Source of the DNA: Hyphobacterium sp.
GTDB taxonomy: Bacteria > Pseudomonadota > Alphaproteobacteria > Caulobacterales > Maricaulaceae
Length of the DNA: 41,114 bases
Assembly: GCA_021604625.1 (NCBI GenBank)
Contig: BQJI01000003.1
Span: forward strand, 1 to 41,114
Direction: 5' to 3'
Positions 26,824 through 35,839 of this stretch are shown here, one piece after another. Made by a program: the position numbers and the translations under genes. Each line of letters starts with the position of its first letter. Within the stretch, counting starts at the first letter, position 1. Under the pieces are notes generated by a model. It did no database searches. It was not told the DNA's origin and was given only the letters and a program-made list of their open reading frames with translations.

Positions 26824-27884
26824 CGCCGATCAGGCCCGCTATTCTCTGCGGCGGTTCGGGTGAACGCCTCTGGCCGCTTTCCCGCAAGGACAAGCCAAAA
26901 CCGTTTCATGCCTTGCTCTCGGACCGAACCCTGTTTGAAGACACGCTGTTACGCTGTGCCGGGCAGGGCGACGGCGTTGCATTCAAGGCACCGTTGGTCA
27001 TTGCCGGTGAAGCCATCGAAACACCGGTGCGGGATGGGCTCGCCAGTGCAGGCATCACGGCCGCAGCAATGGCGTTCGAGCCCGTGGGGCGCAATACCGC
27101 GCCCGCCGCCGCGATTGCGGCTCTGTTGGCACAGCAACAGGACGGGCCGGACGCCCTTGTCCTGCTGGTGCCATCTGATCATCACATCACCCCGGTGTCG
27201 AAATTCCGGGAAACCATCGCCGCCGCCGCGCCCCTTGCCGCTGGCGGAAAAATTGTCGTTTTCGGCATCCCGCCCACGCGCCCTGAAACCGGCTATGGCT
27301 ATATCCGTCAGGGCGAACCGCTCGGCGAAGGGTTCACCGTCGCCGCGTTCGAGGAAAAACCCGATGCGGCTACCGCTCAATCCTATCTGAAAAGCGGCGA
27401 TCGGCTGTGGAATGCGGGCCTGTTTCTGTTTCGTGCGGATGTTCTGCTTTCCGAACTCGCCCGCTTCGAACCGGAGATTTTGTCTGCCGTAAAAGAATCA
27501 CTTGGCGCAGATGGACGCGTTGATGCGGCGATATTCGCCACCAGCCCGTCGGTTCCGCTGGATATTGCCGTGATGGAGCGGACTGCTCATGCCGCCGTTG
27601 TGCCGACGCGCTTTAACTGGTCGGACGTCGGCACTTGGCCGTCTCTGGCCGAGGCGCTGGACGGTGACGCGAGCGGCAATGTGCTCGCTGGCGATGTTGT
27701 CGCGATAGACTGCAATAACAATTATTTACGCGGCGAAAGCGTGACCCTCACAGCGCTCGGTGTCGATGATTTGGTGGTGGTTGCGACAGGCGATTCCGTC
27801 TTTGTCGCCCCTAAATCCAGGGCCCATGACGTCAAGAAAATCATTGCCGAACTCAAACGAAAAACCCGCGACGATCGTCTCTGA
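26820..27884 (+). CDS. Mannose-1-phosphate guanylyltransferase
   Basis: A 354-residue, single-domain enzyme. CGGSGERLWPLSRKDKPKPF is the pyrophosphorylase signature, and FEPVGRNTAPA, LVPSDHHI and WNAGLFLFRADV follow in the usual order. It makes GDP-mannose from mannose-1-phosphate and GTP. The C-terminal isomerase domain of the bifunctional ManC form is absent; the coupled AGE-family protein upstream probably supplies that step. A phosphomannomutase is not in the window. Confidence 0.9.
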   Translation: MTPIRPAILCGGSGERLWPLSRKDKPKPFHALLSDRTLFEDTLLRCAGQGDGVAFKAPLVIAGEAIETPVRDGLASAGITAAAMAFEPVGRNTAPAAAIAALLAQQQDGPDALVLLVPSDHHITPVSKFRETIAAAAPLAAGGKIVVFGIPPTRPETGYGYIRQGEPLGEGFTVAAFEEKPDAATAQSYLKSGDRLWNAGLFLFRADVLLSELARFEPEILSAVKESLGADGRVDAAIFATSPSVPLDIAVMERTAHAAVVPTRFNWSDVGTWPSLAEALDGDASGNVLAGDVVAIDCNNNYLRGESVTLTALGVDDLVVVATGDSVFVAPKSRAHDVKKIIAELKRKTRDDRL

Positions 27885-27943
27885 CAGTTCCAACTTCGAG
27901 TCATACTTGAAGTTTTTGCCATTCCGGCTGATTTTAGCGCCAC

Positions 27944-28228
27944 ATGTCTAGATCCTTTGATCCCATGGCGCAGGCCATTTCGCGGCTTGATCGCGCGCTG
28001 ACGCAGGTTGAGTCGCGCCTGAACCGCTTGCAGGCAAGTGCACGCGATAGCGGTGATGCAGATGTTGATCGCGCGCGCCTGGCGGAAGAGCTGGACAAGG
28101 CCCGCGCCAGCGAAGCGAGCATGACCGAAATTGCAGATGCCGCCTCGAAGGCATTGGGAGAGGCCATCGAGGAATTGCGCGCCGCCGCCAACGCTGCCGA
28201 AGCTGCCGTGGAGCAGGCCGATGGGTAA
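27944..28228 (+). CDS. DUF4164-like coiled-coil protein upstream of zapA
   Basis: A 94-residue protein, almost entirely heptad-like with many Ala, Glu and Arg residues (AISRLDRALTQVESRLNRLQ). Such a short coiled-coil protein directly before zapA is usual in alphaproteobacteria and is annotated DUF4164. It overlaps zapA by eight bases. A division-related role is inferred from context only. Confidence 0.7.
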   Translation: MSRSFDPMAQAISRLDRALTQVESRLNRLQASARDSGDADVDRARLAEELDKARASEASMTEIADAASKALGEAIEELRAAANAAEAAVEQADG

Positions 28229-28574
28229 GGTTTCCGTCACGCTCAATGGACGCGCTTTCACCATCGGCTGCGAGGACGGTCAGGAAAGTTATCTGCGGGA
28301 TCTGGCGCGGCACCTTGATACTCATGTCACGGATTTGTCCAAACAGGTCGGCCAGATCGGTGATCTTCGGCTTCTGTTGATGGCGTCCCTTGTCGTCGTT
28401 GATGAGTTGAAGACCGCCCAGAACCGGCTGGAAGCTCTGGAATCCCACCTCAACCGGCTGAAAAGCGAAAACAGTTCGACGCCGCCGGATTCGCCAGATG
28501 CGGACGGTTTGGTCGAGGCGCTAAATGGCATTTCGGCGCGCCTTGAATCACTGGCGGCAGATGAAGCCCCTTGA
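28221..28574 (+). CDS. zapA: Cell division protein ZapA
   Basis: The start is ATG 28221 (MGKVSVTLNGRAF); the tracked start 28131 lies in the upstream gene. 117 residues. VTLNGRAFTIGCEDGQESYL and LARHLDTHVTDLS form the N-terminal globular domain, and the rest is a coiled coil. It binds FtsZ and bundles its polymers. The order zapA, 6S RNA, 5-FTHF cyclo-ligase is conserved in proteobacteria and supports the call. Confidence 0.9.
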   Translation: MGKVSVTLNGRAFTIGCEDGQESYLRDLARHLDTHVTDLSKQVGQIGDLRLLLMASLVVVDELKTAQNRLEALESHLNRLKSENSSTPPDSPDADGLVEALNGISARLESLAADEAP

Positions 28575-28589
28575 GGATGGGCGGCGTCG

Positions 28590-28756
28590 GGTCCACATAT
28601 GGGTGCGGCGGTCCCTGCGACATGCGTCAGGACTTTAATTCCCCGCGGCCTTACATCTCGTCGAGGGAGCTGCCTCTGATTGGGATCGTGGTCCCTGATA
28701 CGCGGCGCCCACCTACATCTGTGGGTTCGATGGGAATTTACAAAGTCCAACGGTGA
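28590..28756 (+). ncRNA. ssrS: 6S RNA (alphaproteobacterial type)
   Basis: The ~180-base gap between zapA and the 5-formyltetrahydrofolate cyclo-ligase gene is the classical site of 6S RNA. The right part, cggcgcccacctacatctgt followed by gggttcg, and the left part, ggtccctgcg, are like alphaproteobacterial 6S sequences and can pair across a long interrupted stem with a central bubble. 6S RNA binds sigma70 RNA polymerase and represses transcription in stationary phase. The ends are estimates. Confidence 0.8.
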
Positions 28757-28771
28757 TTGTGGGGCCGCTAC

Positions 28772-29344
28772 ATGTTTTTCAAATGGCGCAAAAACCGGGC
28801 TCGCAAAGCTGCTTTGAAACGTCGGCAATCGGCATTCGCCGCCCATCCCGATGCCGCAAAAGCGCTGGTTGAAAACTTCCCCGACGAAATCTGGCCTGCG
28901 GTGGGCGCATGCGTCTCCGGCTATGCGGCGTTCAATTCCGAGATCGATCCCATTCGCCTGATCGAGACGTTTCATTGTGAACAGGCGCGGATCGCCTTGC
29001 CTGCGGTTCTGGGTCGCGGTCAGCCGCTGGAGTTTCGCGTCTGGCAACCGGAAGACGAATTGCCGAAAGGCGTGCTGGGCATTTCAACGCCGGACGAAAC
29101 CGCCCAGACACTCAGCCCCGACCTGGTGCTCGTGCCACTCCTCGCCTTCGACGACCGCGGCTATCGGCTGGGCTATGGCGGCGGTTATTATGACCGGTCT
29201 CTGGCGGGACTGAGAGCCAACGGCAACGTAACCGCCGTCGGGCTCGCCTTCGAGGATCAGCGTGTCCGGAATCTGCCTGTGCAGCGCCATGATCAGCGAC
29301 TTGATTGGATTATTACCGAAAAGCAGGCATATCGCTTCGCCTGA
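28772..29344 (+). CDS. 5-formyltetrahydrofolate cyclo-ligase
   Basis: The start is ATG 28772; the tracked TTG 28757 falls in the 6S RNA region. 190 residues. GYGGGYYDRSL at ~134-144 is the family signature for ATP/folate binding, and DLVLVPLLAFDDRGYRL precedes it. The basic N-terminus (RKAALKRRQ) supplies the usual Lys/Arg residues. The enzyme recycles 5-formyl-THF to 5,10-methenyl-THF. It sits downstream of 6S RNA, as ygfA does in many proteobacteria. Confidence 0.9.
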   Translation: MFFKWRKNRARKAALKRRQSAFAAHPDAAKALVENFPDEIWPAVGACVSGYAAFNSEIDPIRLIETFHCEQARIALPAVLGRGQPLEFRVWQPEDELPKGVLGISTPDETAQTLSPDLVLVPLLAFDDRGYRLGYGGGYYDRSLAGLRANGNVTAVGLAFEDQRVRNLPVQRHDQRLDWIITEKQAYRFA

Positions 29345-29361
29345 GCAACAGGACAGTCGTT

Positions 29362-30180
29362 ATGCGGATAGGTTTTTTCGGCGATGTGATGGGCAAGTCA
29401 GGGCGTCAAGCGGTGATGGAGCGCCTGCCGGACCTGCGCAAAACCCTGCGTCTGGACTTCGTCGCCATCAATGCTGAAAACGCAGCGGGCGGGTTTGGCA
29501 TTACCGAGCGCACCGCCAATGAAATGTTCGATGCCGGCGCGGATGCGCTCACGTTGGGCAATCACGCCTGGGACCAGGCCGAGGCCCTCAGCTATATCGA
29601 GCGCGAGCCGCGTCTTCTCAGGCCATCCAACTATCCGCCGGGCACGGCCCCGGGGCGCGGGGCAGGTGTGTTCCCTGCATCCAACGGGGCCATGGTCTTC
29701 GTCATGAATGTCATGGGGCGTCTTTTCATGGATCCGCTGGATGATCCTTTTGTTTCCGTTGAGAAGGAATTGTCAGCAGCCCCTCTGGGCGAAGCCTGCG
29801 ATGCCGCACTGGTCGATTTTCATGGCGAAGCCACCTCCGAGAAAAACGCCATGGGCTATTTCTGTGATGGCCGCGTCAGCCTTGTGGTCGGCACGCATAC
29901 GCATATTCCAACCGCAGATCATCGTATCCTGCCGCAAGGCACGGGCTACATCACTGATCTGGGTATGACCGGTGACTATGAATCCGTCATCGGTATGGAC
30001 AAGGAAGAGCCCATGCGCCGCTTCACCACGCGGATACGGTCCAGCCGGTTCTCGCCGGCCGAGGGCGAAGCCACGCTTTCAGGTGTGGTCATCGAAACCG
30101 ATGACCGAACCGGCCTGTCAAAATCAATTCATCCCTTGCGGATTGGCGGGATTCTGGATCAGGCCGAGCCAACGCTCTAG
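29362..30180 (+). CDS. YmdB/TIGR00282-family metallophosphoesterase
   Basis: The start is ATG 29362 (MRIGFFGDVMGKSGR) with AGGA upstream; the tracked start 29305 is inside the preceding gene. 272 residues. The metal-site motifs are in order: GDVMGKSGR (Asp7), NAENAAGGFG, LGNHAWD and GTHTHIPTAD. YmdB-type enzymes are dinuclear-metal phosphodiesterases linked to cyclic nucleotides and RNA turnover. The stop codon shares CTAG with the stop of the convergent aldolase gene. Confidence 0.9.
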   Translation: MRIGFFGDVMGKSGRQAVMERLPDLRKTLRLDFVAINAENAAGGFGITERTANEMFDAGADALTLGNHAWDQAEALSYIEREPRLLRPSNYPPGTAPGRGAGVFPASNGAMVFVMNVMGRLFMDPLDDPFVSVEKELSAAPLGEACDAALVDFHGEATSEKNAMGYFCDGRVSLVVGTHTHIPTADHRILPQGTGYITDLGMTGDYESVIGMDKEEPMRRFTTRIRSSRFSPAEGEATLSGVVIETDDRTGLSKSIHPLRIGGILDQAEPTL

Positions 30181-30830
30181 AGCGCGCCCTTTCCGGCATT
30201 GGCCCAGTCTTTCAGAAAGGCATCCAGACCATTATCGGTCAGGTCATGCTGGATCATGGCATCGAAAATCTTTGGCGGAATCGTGCAGGCATCCGCGCCC
30301 GCCAGCGCTGATCCCTCGACGTGCTCCATCGACCGGATCGACGCGGCCAGGATGTAGGTCGCAAAGCCGTGCTCGTCATAGAGCATACGAATATCCTCGA
30401 TCAGACCGAGACCGTCCTCGCCCTGATCATCCAGCCGTCCGATAAACGGTGAGACGAAGGTCGCACCGGCCTTCGCCGCCATCAGCGCCTGAGCCACCGA
30501 AAAACACAGCGTCACATTGGTGGGGTGGCCGTCATCCGTAAGCGCGCGGCAGGCTTTAAGGCCTTCAAAGGTCAGCGGCAGCTTGACGACGATATTGTCG
30601 TGGATGGCGCGCAGCTTCTTGCCTTCCGCAATCATGTTGTGCGCGTCCGTCGCAATAACCTCGGCGCTGATCGGGCCGTCAATGGTTTCGCAGATGGCTT
30701 TCAGGCCTTCGAAGAAATCACCGCCTGCCTTCGCTGCCAGTGACGGATTGGTGGTAACGCCGTCGACAAGCCCGGTGCTGGCGCGTTCGGCAATCACATC
30801 GGTTTCAGCAGTATCCAAAAACAGCATCAT
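30177..30830 (-). CDS. Transaldolase / fructose-6-phosphate aldolase-like (TalC/Fsa type)
   Basis: A 217-residue short transaldolase. [12 protein letters not shown] opens it, GVTTNPSL is at ~24-31, the Schiff-base Lys is in NIVVKLPLT (~83), and PFIGRLDD and ASIRS follow. Short members are either transaldolases or fructose-6-phosphate aldolases, and sequence by eye does not settle which. With transketolase 3 kb away it fits the non-oxidative pentose phosphate pathway. It is convergent with the YmdB gene (4-base overlap) and divergent from yebC. Confidence 0.9.
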   Translation of the reverse strand: MMLFLDTAETDVIAERASTGLVDGVTTNPSLAAKAGGDFFEGLKAICETIDGPISAEVIATDAHNMIAEGKKLRAIHDNIVVKLPLTFEGLKACRALTDDGHPTNVTLCFSVAQALMAAKAGATFVSPFIGRLDDQGEDGLGLIEDIRMLYDEHGFATYILAASIRSMEHVEGSALAGADACTIPPKIFDAMIQHDLTDNGLDAFLKDWANAGKGAL

Positions 30831-30982
30831 GGCGGCATCTCCTCTTGGTTTTCCTTCGGATACCGCGCGCCGGTGAAGGAATCGTGACGAGACGGGTTGG
30901 AGGATGCACCCCAGATGCGCTAACTAGCCGCAAGATTAATTCACGCCGCCTGTCAGGTGGCCATCAATGGAGGCGACCTTAT

Positions 30983-31732
30983 ATGGCCGGACACTCGAAA
31001 TGGGCGAACATCCAGCACCGCAAGGGTCGTCAGGACAAGGCGCGCGGCAAGCTGTTTTCCAAGCTTTCCAAGGAAATTTCCATTGCCGCCAAAATGGGCG
31101 GTCCCGACCCGGACATGAATCCGCGCCTGCGACTGGCAGTGGCCAACGCCAAGGGCCAGTCCATGCCCAAGGACAATATCCAGCGCGCCATCGACAAGGC
31201 CGCCGGAGCCGATGCCGAAACCTATGAGGAAATCCGCTATGAGGGCTTTGGCCCCGGCGGTGTTGGAATCATCGTTGAGTGTTCAACGGATAATCGCAAC
31301 CGCGCCGCCTCCGATGTGCGCACCGCGTTTTCCAAGAATGGCGGCAACCTTGGCGAGACCGGCGCTGTGGCCTTCATGTTCGATCAGGTCGGTGAAATTC
31401 GATATGTCGAAGACGTCGCTGATGAAGACACGATGTTTGAAGCGGCAATCGAAGCCGGTGCCGAAGACGTCACCTATGAAGACGGTGATGAGGATGAGGG
31501 CGAACCGGGCGAGCGCATCGTGATGTGTGCGCGCGACGACCTCAATGAAGTGTCGGCGGCCCTGCAGGAAAAACTGGGCGAGCCCAAATCCGTCAACATC
31601 ATCTGGAAACCGCAGACATTGACGCCAGTGGAAGCCGACAAAGTGGAGAGTGTGCTGCGGATTCTTGAAGTGCTGGATGATCTGGACGATGTCCAGAATG
31701 TCTACGCCAACGCTGACTTCCCGGACGAATAG
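30983..31732 (+). CDS. yebC: YebC/PmpR-family protein (translation/transcription factor)
   Basis: The start is ATG 30983 ([19 protein letters not shown]) with GGAGG ten bases upstream; the tracked start 30845 is too long. 249 residues. [10 protein letters not shown] and [15 protein letters not shown] are the family signatures. Members act as DNA-binding regulators or as ribosome-rescue factors at proline stretches. In many bacteria it lies beside ruvC; here ruvC is about 7.5 kb away. A PP2C-like gene follows after two bases. Confidence 0.95.
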   Translation: MAGHSKWANIQHRKGRQDKARGKLFSKLSKEISIAAKMGGPDPDMNPRLRLAVANAKGQSMPKDNIQRAIDKAAGADAETYEEIRYEGFGPGGVGIIVECSTDNRNRAASDVRTAFSKNGGNLGETGAVAFMFDQVGEIRYVEDVADEDTMFEAAIEAGAEDVTYEDGDEDEGEPGERIVMCARDDLNEVSAALQEKLGEPKSVNIIWKPQTLTPVEADKVESVLRILEVLDDLDDVQNVYANADFPDE

Positions 31733-31734
31733 GC

Positions 31735-32613
31735 ATGCTGCCCGGCCTGACCTTTGTGGATGCGGTGAATGTGCCGTCCGGTTCGGGCACGGGCGATGAT
31801 CGCTATGGTTTCGATGAAGGCGCGGGCACAGCCTGGGTCGTCGACGGAGCCACCGATGTCGGCACGGCGCGTCTGTTCCCGGAATATCTGGCAGACGCCG
31901 ATGCGCCCGTCATGGGTTGGGAAAGTGATGCCGCCTGGTATGCCGACCACCTGTCGGAGCGCTTCACCCGTCCACCGGAACAGCATGACAGCGCCAGATC
32001 CTATCTGGAGCGGGTTATTACCGATATCGCCGCGAAGGCTCAGCTTGAAGCCGTGCGACCCATCGAAAATGAACCCCGCCACAACCTGCCGAGCGCGGGT
32101 GGTATCTGGCTTCGACGTGTTGATGAAACGCTGGAATTTGCCGAGCTCGGTGATTGTGTGGCTGTTGTCCGTACGGGCGGGCATTCGCAATTTGTCGGCC
32201 AGCTGGACCTGATCAAGGCCGAGCATGCCCTGAACCGCAAGCAATTGGTCGAGCCCGCGGGCAAGGCAGGCGGCTATGCCAGCGCGCGCGAAACGCGCAA
32301 CCGGATGAATACGGACGGCGCCCACTGGGTGTTTTCCCTGCATCCTGAAGCCGCCGCTCACGCCGAGCTGACGCAAATCCGAATGCGCGGCGAAACACAA
32401 ATCCTGCTGATGTCAGACGGCTTTTTCCGACTGGTCGAGCCTTATGCGCTTTATGACATCAATTCGCTGATGGACCGCGCTATCGAAGAAGACAGCCTGC
32501 CGGACCTCGCCGCGCAACTTCGCGCCGCGGAGCAAAACCCGGAAGACGACGCTCGGATTGGCCGCCTCAAAACGTCTGATGATGCCTGTGCCGTATTGAT
32601 GGAAATCAGTTAG
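31735..32613 (+). CDS. PP2C-like protein phosphatase
   Basis: A 292-residue protein starting two bases after yebC. WVVDGATDVG resembles the DG motif of the PP2C/PPM metal site, AELGDCVAVV the GD strand, LLMSDGFFRL the second metal-site Asp, and SDDACAVLMEI the final DD motif. It probably removes phosphate from Ser/Thr residues; the substrate is unknown. The stop overlaps the stop of the convergent gene by TTAG. Confidence 0.75.
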   Translation: MLPGLTFVDAVNVPSGSGTGDDRYGFDEGAGTAWVVDGATDVGTARLFPEYLADADAPVMGWESDAAWYADHLSERFTRPPEQHDSARSYLERVITDIAAKAQLEAVRPIENEPRHNLPSAGGIWLRRVDETLEFAELGDCVAVVRTGGHSQFVGQLDLIKAEHALNRKQLVEPAGKAGGYASARETRNRMNTDGAHWVFSLHPEAAAHAELTQIRMRGETQILLMSDGFFRLVEPYALYDINSLMDRAIEEDSLPDLAAQLRAAEQNPEDDARIGRLKTSDDACAVLMEIS

Positions 32614-33704
32614 TCCTCCGGTAATTCATACCGGCCGATCACCGGCTGGGTCAAAGAGCCGAGCCAGATATTGCCCTCACCATCCGGCACGACATTCGCC
32701 AGCAAACCAAAGCGGCTGTCCGGATCGTGGTAGCTGTTGAGATAGTTTCCGTCCTCATCCATCACGAGGATGAAGGCCTTGGTCGGCCCGGCACGCAGCC
32801 ACACCCATTCCGGCAGTTTAGTGATCATCCGCGTCCAGAACGGATTGCGATGCAAAAATCGCATGATCGGAACGCGCTGCGTATCCATTGCAATGTAGAG
32901 ACGGCCCTCGCCATCGCCCAACAATCCGTCCGGTATGCCGGGCAGATTATCGGCGACGATCTCGAACTCGCCAGCTTGCGGGCCTTCCAGCCAGTAACGC
33001 GACAGCCGATAGCGATAGGTCTCCAGCACGTAGACCGCGCGATTATCCGTCGACATGGCGATGCCATTGGCAAAGTACAGCCCATCGGCCAGCACCTCCA
33101 TCTCGCCCGTTGCCGGATCGAGCGCATAGAGCAGGCCGTAAGGGCGGTTTTCCGCCATGTCATAAGCGTATTGCGGCGCACCTTCGCCTGCGCCCCATCG
33201 ATACGAGGCTTCGGAGAAATAGATCGTTCCGTCCGGCCCGATATCGAGATCATCGGCAAAGGCCAGAGGATGCTCGGTCGCACCGGTGGAAAGCAATGTG
33301 ACGTCACCGGTTACAACCTCCACCGCATAGATGCCGTCAATCGCCGCCGCGATCAGTCGGCCTTGTGCGTCCCATTGCAGACCCAGAACAGAGCGGCCAT
33401 CGGTGACCTGCGCGACAGTTTCTGCGGTCCATGCATCGCCGACCCGGAATAGGCGGATGATCGAACCGTCATGCTGGCCAGAAAAAACAGAGCCATCGAC
33501 GCCAATCGCGACATCCTCAGACGTGTGTAGCAAGGGATGCGAGATCATCTCCGCATCGGCCAACTGTCCGCGTGGCTCCAGCACACCGGTCAGTGCCGGA
33601 GCTTCCGGCTCATCCCAATAGGCTGGATCAACCGTTGCCGGCCATGTCCACCACAGAAGAAACAGACCGCCGATGACGCCCAACAAAATCAGGATTACAC
33701 GCAT
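32610..33704 (-). CDS. Strictosidine synthase/SMP-30-like beta-propeller protein, membrane anchored
   Basis: I start at ATG 33704; TTG 33707 is also possible, and GGGGGAG lies upstream. 364 residues. An N-terminal hydrophobic segment (VILILLGVIGGLFLLWW) anchors the protein, with a six-bladed propeller outside. DIGPDGTIYFSEASYRWG, YFANGIAMSTDNRAVYVLET and GIPDGLLGDGEGRLYIA are the family blades. Relatives include adipocyte membrane-associated protein-type hydrolases and lactonases; the substrate is unknown. It is divergent from transketolase. Confidence 0.8.
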   Translation of the reverse strand: MRVILILLGVIGGLFLLWWTWPATVDPAYWDEPEAPALTGVLEPRGQLADAEMISHPLLHTSEDVAIGVDGSVFSGQHDGSIIRLFRVGDAWTAETVAQVTDGRSVLGLQWDAQGRLIAAAIDGIYAVEVVTGDVTLLSTGATEHPLAFADDLDIGPDGTIYFSEASYRWGAGEGAPQYAYDMAENRPYGLLYALDPATGEMEVLADGLYFANGIAMSTDNRAVYVLETYRYRLSRYWLEGPQAGEFEIVADNLPGIPDGLLGDGEGRLYIAMDTQRVPIMRFLHRNPFWTRMITKLPEWVWLRAGPTKAFILVMDEDGNYLNSYHDPDSRFGLLANVVPDGEGNIWLGSLTQPVIGRYELPED

Positions 33705-33859
33705 CAATTTTCTCCCCCGGATTTAATCGAAGCGTAATTCGAAACGCCCGTTTGCGAAAGCACAGTTATTAATTGTGGGAAATATGGTGCCCCCGCGCTA
33801 CGCGAATTCGCGAATCCGTCTATAGGGCATGAAGCGCTTCAATCACGGGAATGACCGCC

Positions 33860-35839
33860 ATGACTTCGCTTGATCTCAACACGTTGAAACCCATGGCGAA
33901 TGCCGTCCGCGCGTTGGCGATGGATGCCGTTGAAGCCGCAAAGTCCGGCCATCCCGGCATGCCGATGGGCATGGCCGACGCGGCAACAACTCTCTGGGCC
34001 AACCATCTGAAATTTGACCCGGCCAACCCGGACTGGCGCGATCGCGACCGGTTCATACTTTCGGCCGGGCATGGTTCCATGCTCATCTATGCGCTCCTCC
34101 ATCTGACCGGCTATGCCGACGTCACGCTCGATGAGATCAAAAACTTCCGCCAGCTCGGATCGAAAACCCCCGGCCACCCCGAATTTGGTCACACCACGGG
34201 TGTGGAAACCACAACCGGTCCGCTGGGGCAGGGCATTTCCACCGCTGTTGGCATGGCGCTCGCGGAACGCATGTTGAATGCCCGATTTGGCGATGATCTT
34301 GTTGATCACCACACCTGGGTGATCGCCTCCGATGGCGACCTTCAGGAAGGCATCAGCCACGAAGCCATTTCTCTGGCCGGGCATCTCGGCCTCAATCGTC
34401 TGATCGTGCTCTGGGATGATAATTCCATTCAGATCGATGGCGATACGGCACTGGCGGAAACCACGGACGTGCTCAAGCGCTTCGATGCCGCCGGATGGGC
34501 AACAGACGCCGTCGATGGCCATGACATGGCAGCGATTGATGCGGCGCTCACACGGGCGAAAACCGCCGGCAAACCGGTGCTGATTTCCTGCAAGACCGTG
34601 ATCGGATTTGGCGCGCCGACGAAAGCCGGGAAATCCTCCAGCCACGGCGCACCGCTGGGCGGCGACGAGCTGGCCGGGGCCAAAAAAGCGCTCGGCTGGG
34701 CGCATGGGGCATTTGATATCCCCGACGATATTCGCGCCGACTGGTTGGCCGTTTCAACATCCGGAAAATCGGCAAAAGCAGAATGGACGGATCGCTATGA
34801 GGGCCATTCCCGGCGGGAGGAATTTGACGCCGCCTTCACCGCTGGCCTCTCGCCAGATGCAGCACGTACTTTGCACGATTGGCGTAAATCGCTGGCCGCC
34901 GAAAAGCCGGACCTCGCCAGCCGCGCCGCATCCGGCAAGGTTTTGGCACAAATCGTTCCGGTTATGCCCGAGCTGGTCGGTGGATCGGCGGACCTGACCG
35001 GTTCAAACCTCACCAAAACGCCCGACCAGACACCTGTCCAGTCCGGCGCTTATGGCGGTCAGTATATCTATTACGGCGTTCGCGAGCACGGCATGGCTGC
35101 GTGCGCCAACGGTCTGTCACTGCATGGCGGCGTGCGGCCCTATGTCGGGACGTTTCTGGTCTTTGCAGATTATTGTCGCCCGGCCATTCGTCTGTCGGCT
35201 CTGATGAGCCAGCCGGTCACCTATGTCTTCACGCACGATTCCATTGGGCTGGGCGAGGATGGTCCGACCCACCAGCCGATCGAGCATCTGGCGTCCTTGC
35301 GTGCCATGCCGAATGTCCGGGTCTTCCGCCCCGCTGATGCGCTGGAAACGGCGGAGTGCTGGGAAATCGCGCTGACCCACCAGAGCGGCCCGAGCCTTCT
35401 GGCGTTGTCGCGTCAGAAATTGCCTTTTGCCCGACGCGATGATGGCAGCGAGAATTTGTCCGCGCGGGGCGCATACATATTGCGCGATGCGGAGAATTCG
35501 GAAGCGGTCATCATCGCCACCGGTTCCGAAGTCGGACTGGCGCTTGAGGCTGCCAAAACGCTTGCCGACAAGGGTGTGCCGGTGCGCGTTGTATCCGCGC
35601 CCTGCCTCGACATTTTCGCTGAAGAAGACCGCGCTTATCGCGACAGCGTTCTACCCGAAGGTTTGCCCCGCATCGCGGTCGAAGCCGGTCTGCGTTATGG
35701 CTGGGATGCGTTTATCGGCGCGGATGGCGGCTTTGTCGGCATGACCGGCTTTGGCGCATCCGCACCCGCAGAAGCGCTTTACGAACATTTCGGCATTACC
35801 GCGAAACGTGTGGTCGACGCCGTGTTGCAGCGGGTCTAG
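33860..35839 (+). CDS. tkt: Transketolase
   Basis: ATG 33860 has the better spacing from GGGA; ATG 33851 adds three residues. About 659 residues, normal length. SGHPGMPMGMADAA, GDGDLQEG-type text (ASDGDLQEGISHEA) with the ThDP-binding motif ending at DDNSIQIDG, and FTHDSIGLGEDGPTHQPIEH in the pyrimidine domain are all present. It moves two-carbon units in the pentose phosphate pathway and Calvin-type cycles. The stop overlaps that of the convergent JmjC gene by CTAG inside a CGGGTC/GACCCG inverted repeat. Confidence 0.95.
   Translation: MTSLDLNTLKPMANAVRALAMDAVEAAKSGHPGMPMGMADAATTLWANHLKFDPANPDWRDRDRFILSAGHGSMLIYALLHLTGYADVTLDEIKNFRQLGSKTPGHPEFGHTTGVETTTGPLGQGISTAVGMALAERMLNARFGDDLVDHHTWVIASDGDLQEGISHEAISLAGHLGLNRLIVLWDDNSIQIDGDTALAETTDVLKRFDAAGWATDAVDGHDMAAIDAALTRAKTAGKPVLISCKTVIGFGAPTKAGKSSSHGAPLGGDELAGAKKALGWAHGAFDIPDDIRADWLAVSTSGKSAKAEWTDRYEGHSRREEFDAAFTAGLSPDAARTLHDWRKSLAAEKPDLASRAASGKVLAQIVPVMPELVGGSADLTGSNLTKTPDQTPVQSGAYGGQYIYYGVREHGMAACANGLSLHGGVRPYVGTFLVFADYCRPAIRLSALMSQPVTYVFTHDSIGLGEDGPTHQPIEHLASLRAMPNVRVFRPADALETAECWEIALTHQSGPSLLALSRQKLPFARRDDGSENLSARGAYILRDAENSEAVIIATGSEVGLALEAAKTLADKGVPVRVVSAPCLDIFAEEDRAYRDSVLPEGLPRIAVEAGLRYGWDAFIGADGGFVGMTGFGASAPAEALYEHFGITAKRVVDAVLQRV

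Noticed and set aside
32727-33452. 241-residue plus-strand ORF
   Set aside because: It is antisense to the strictosidine synthase-like gene, which has a clear anchor and propeller motifs.
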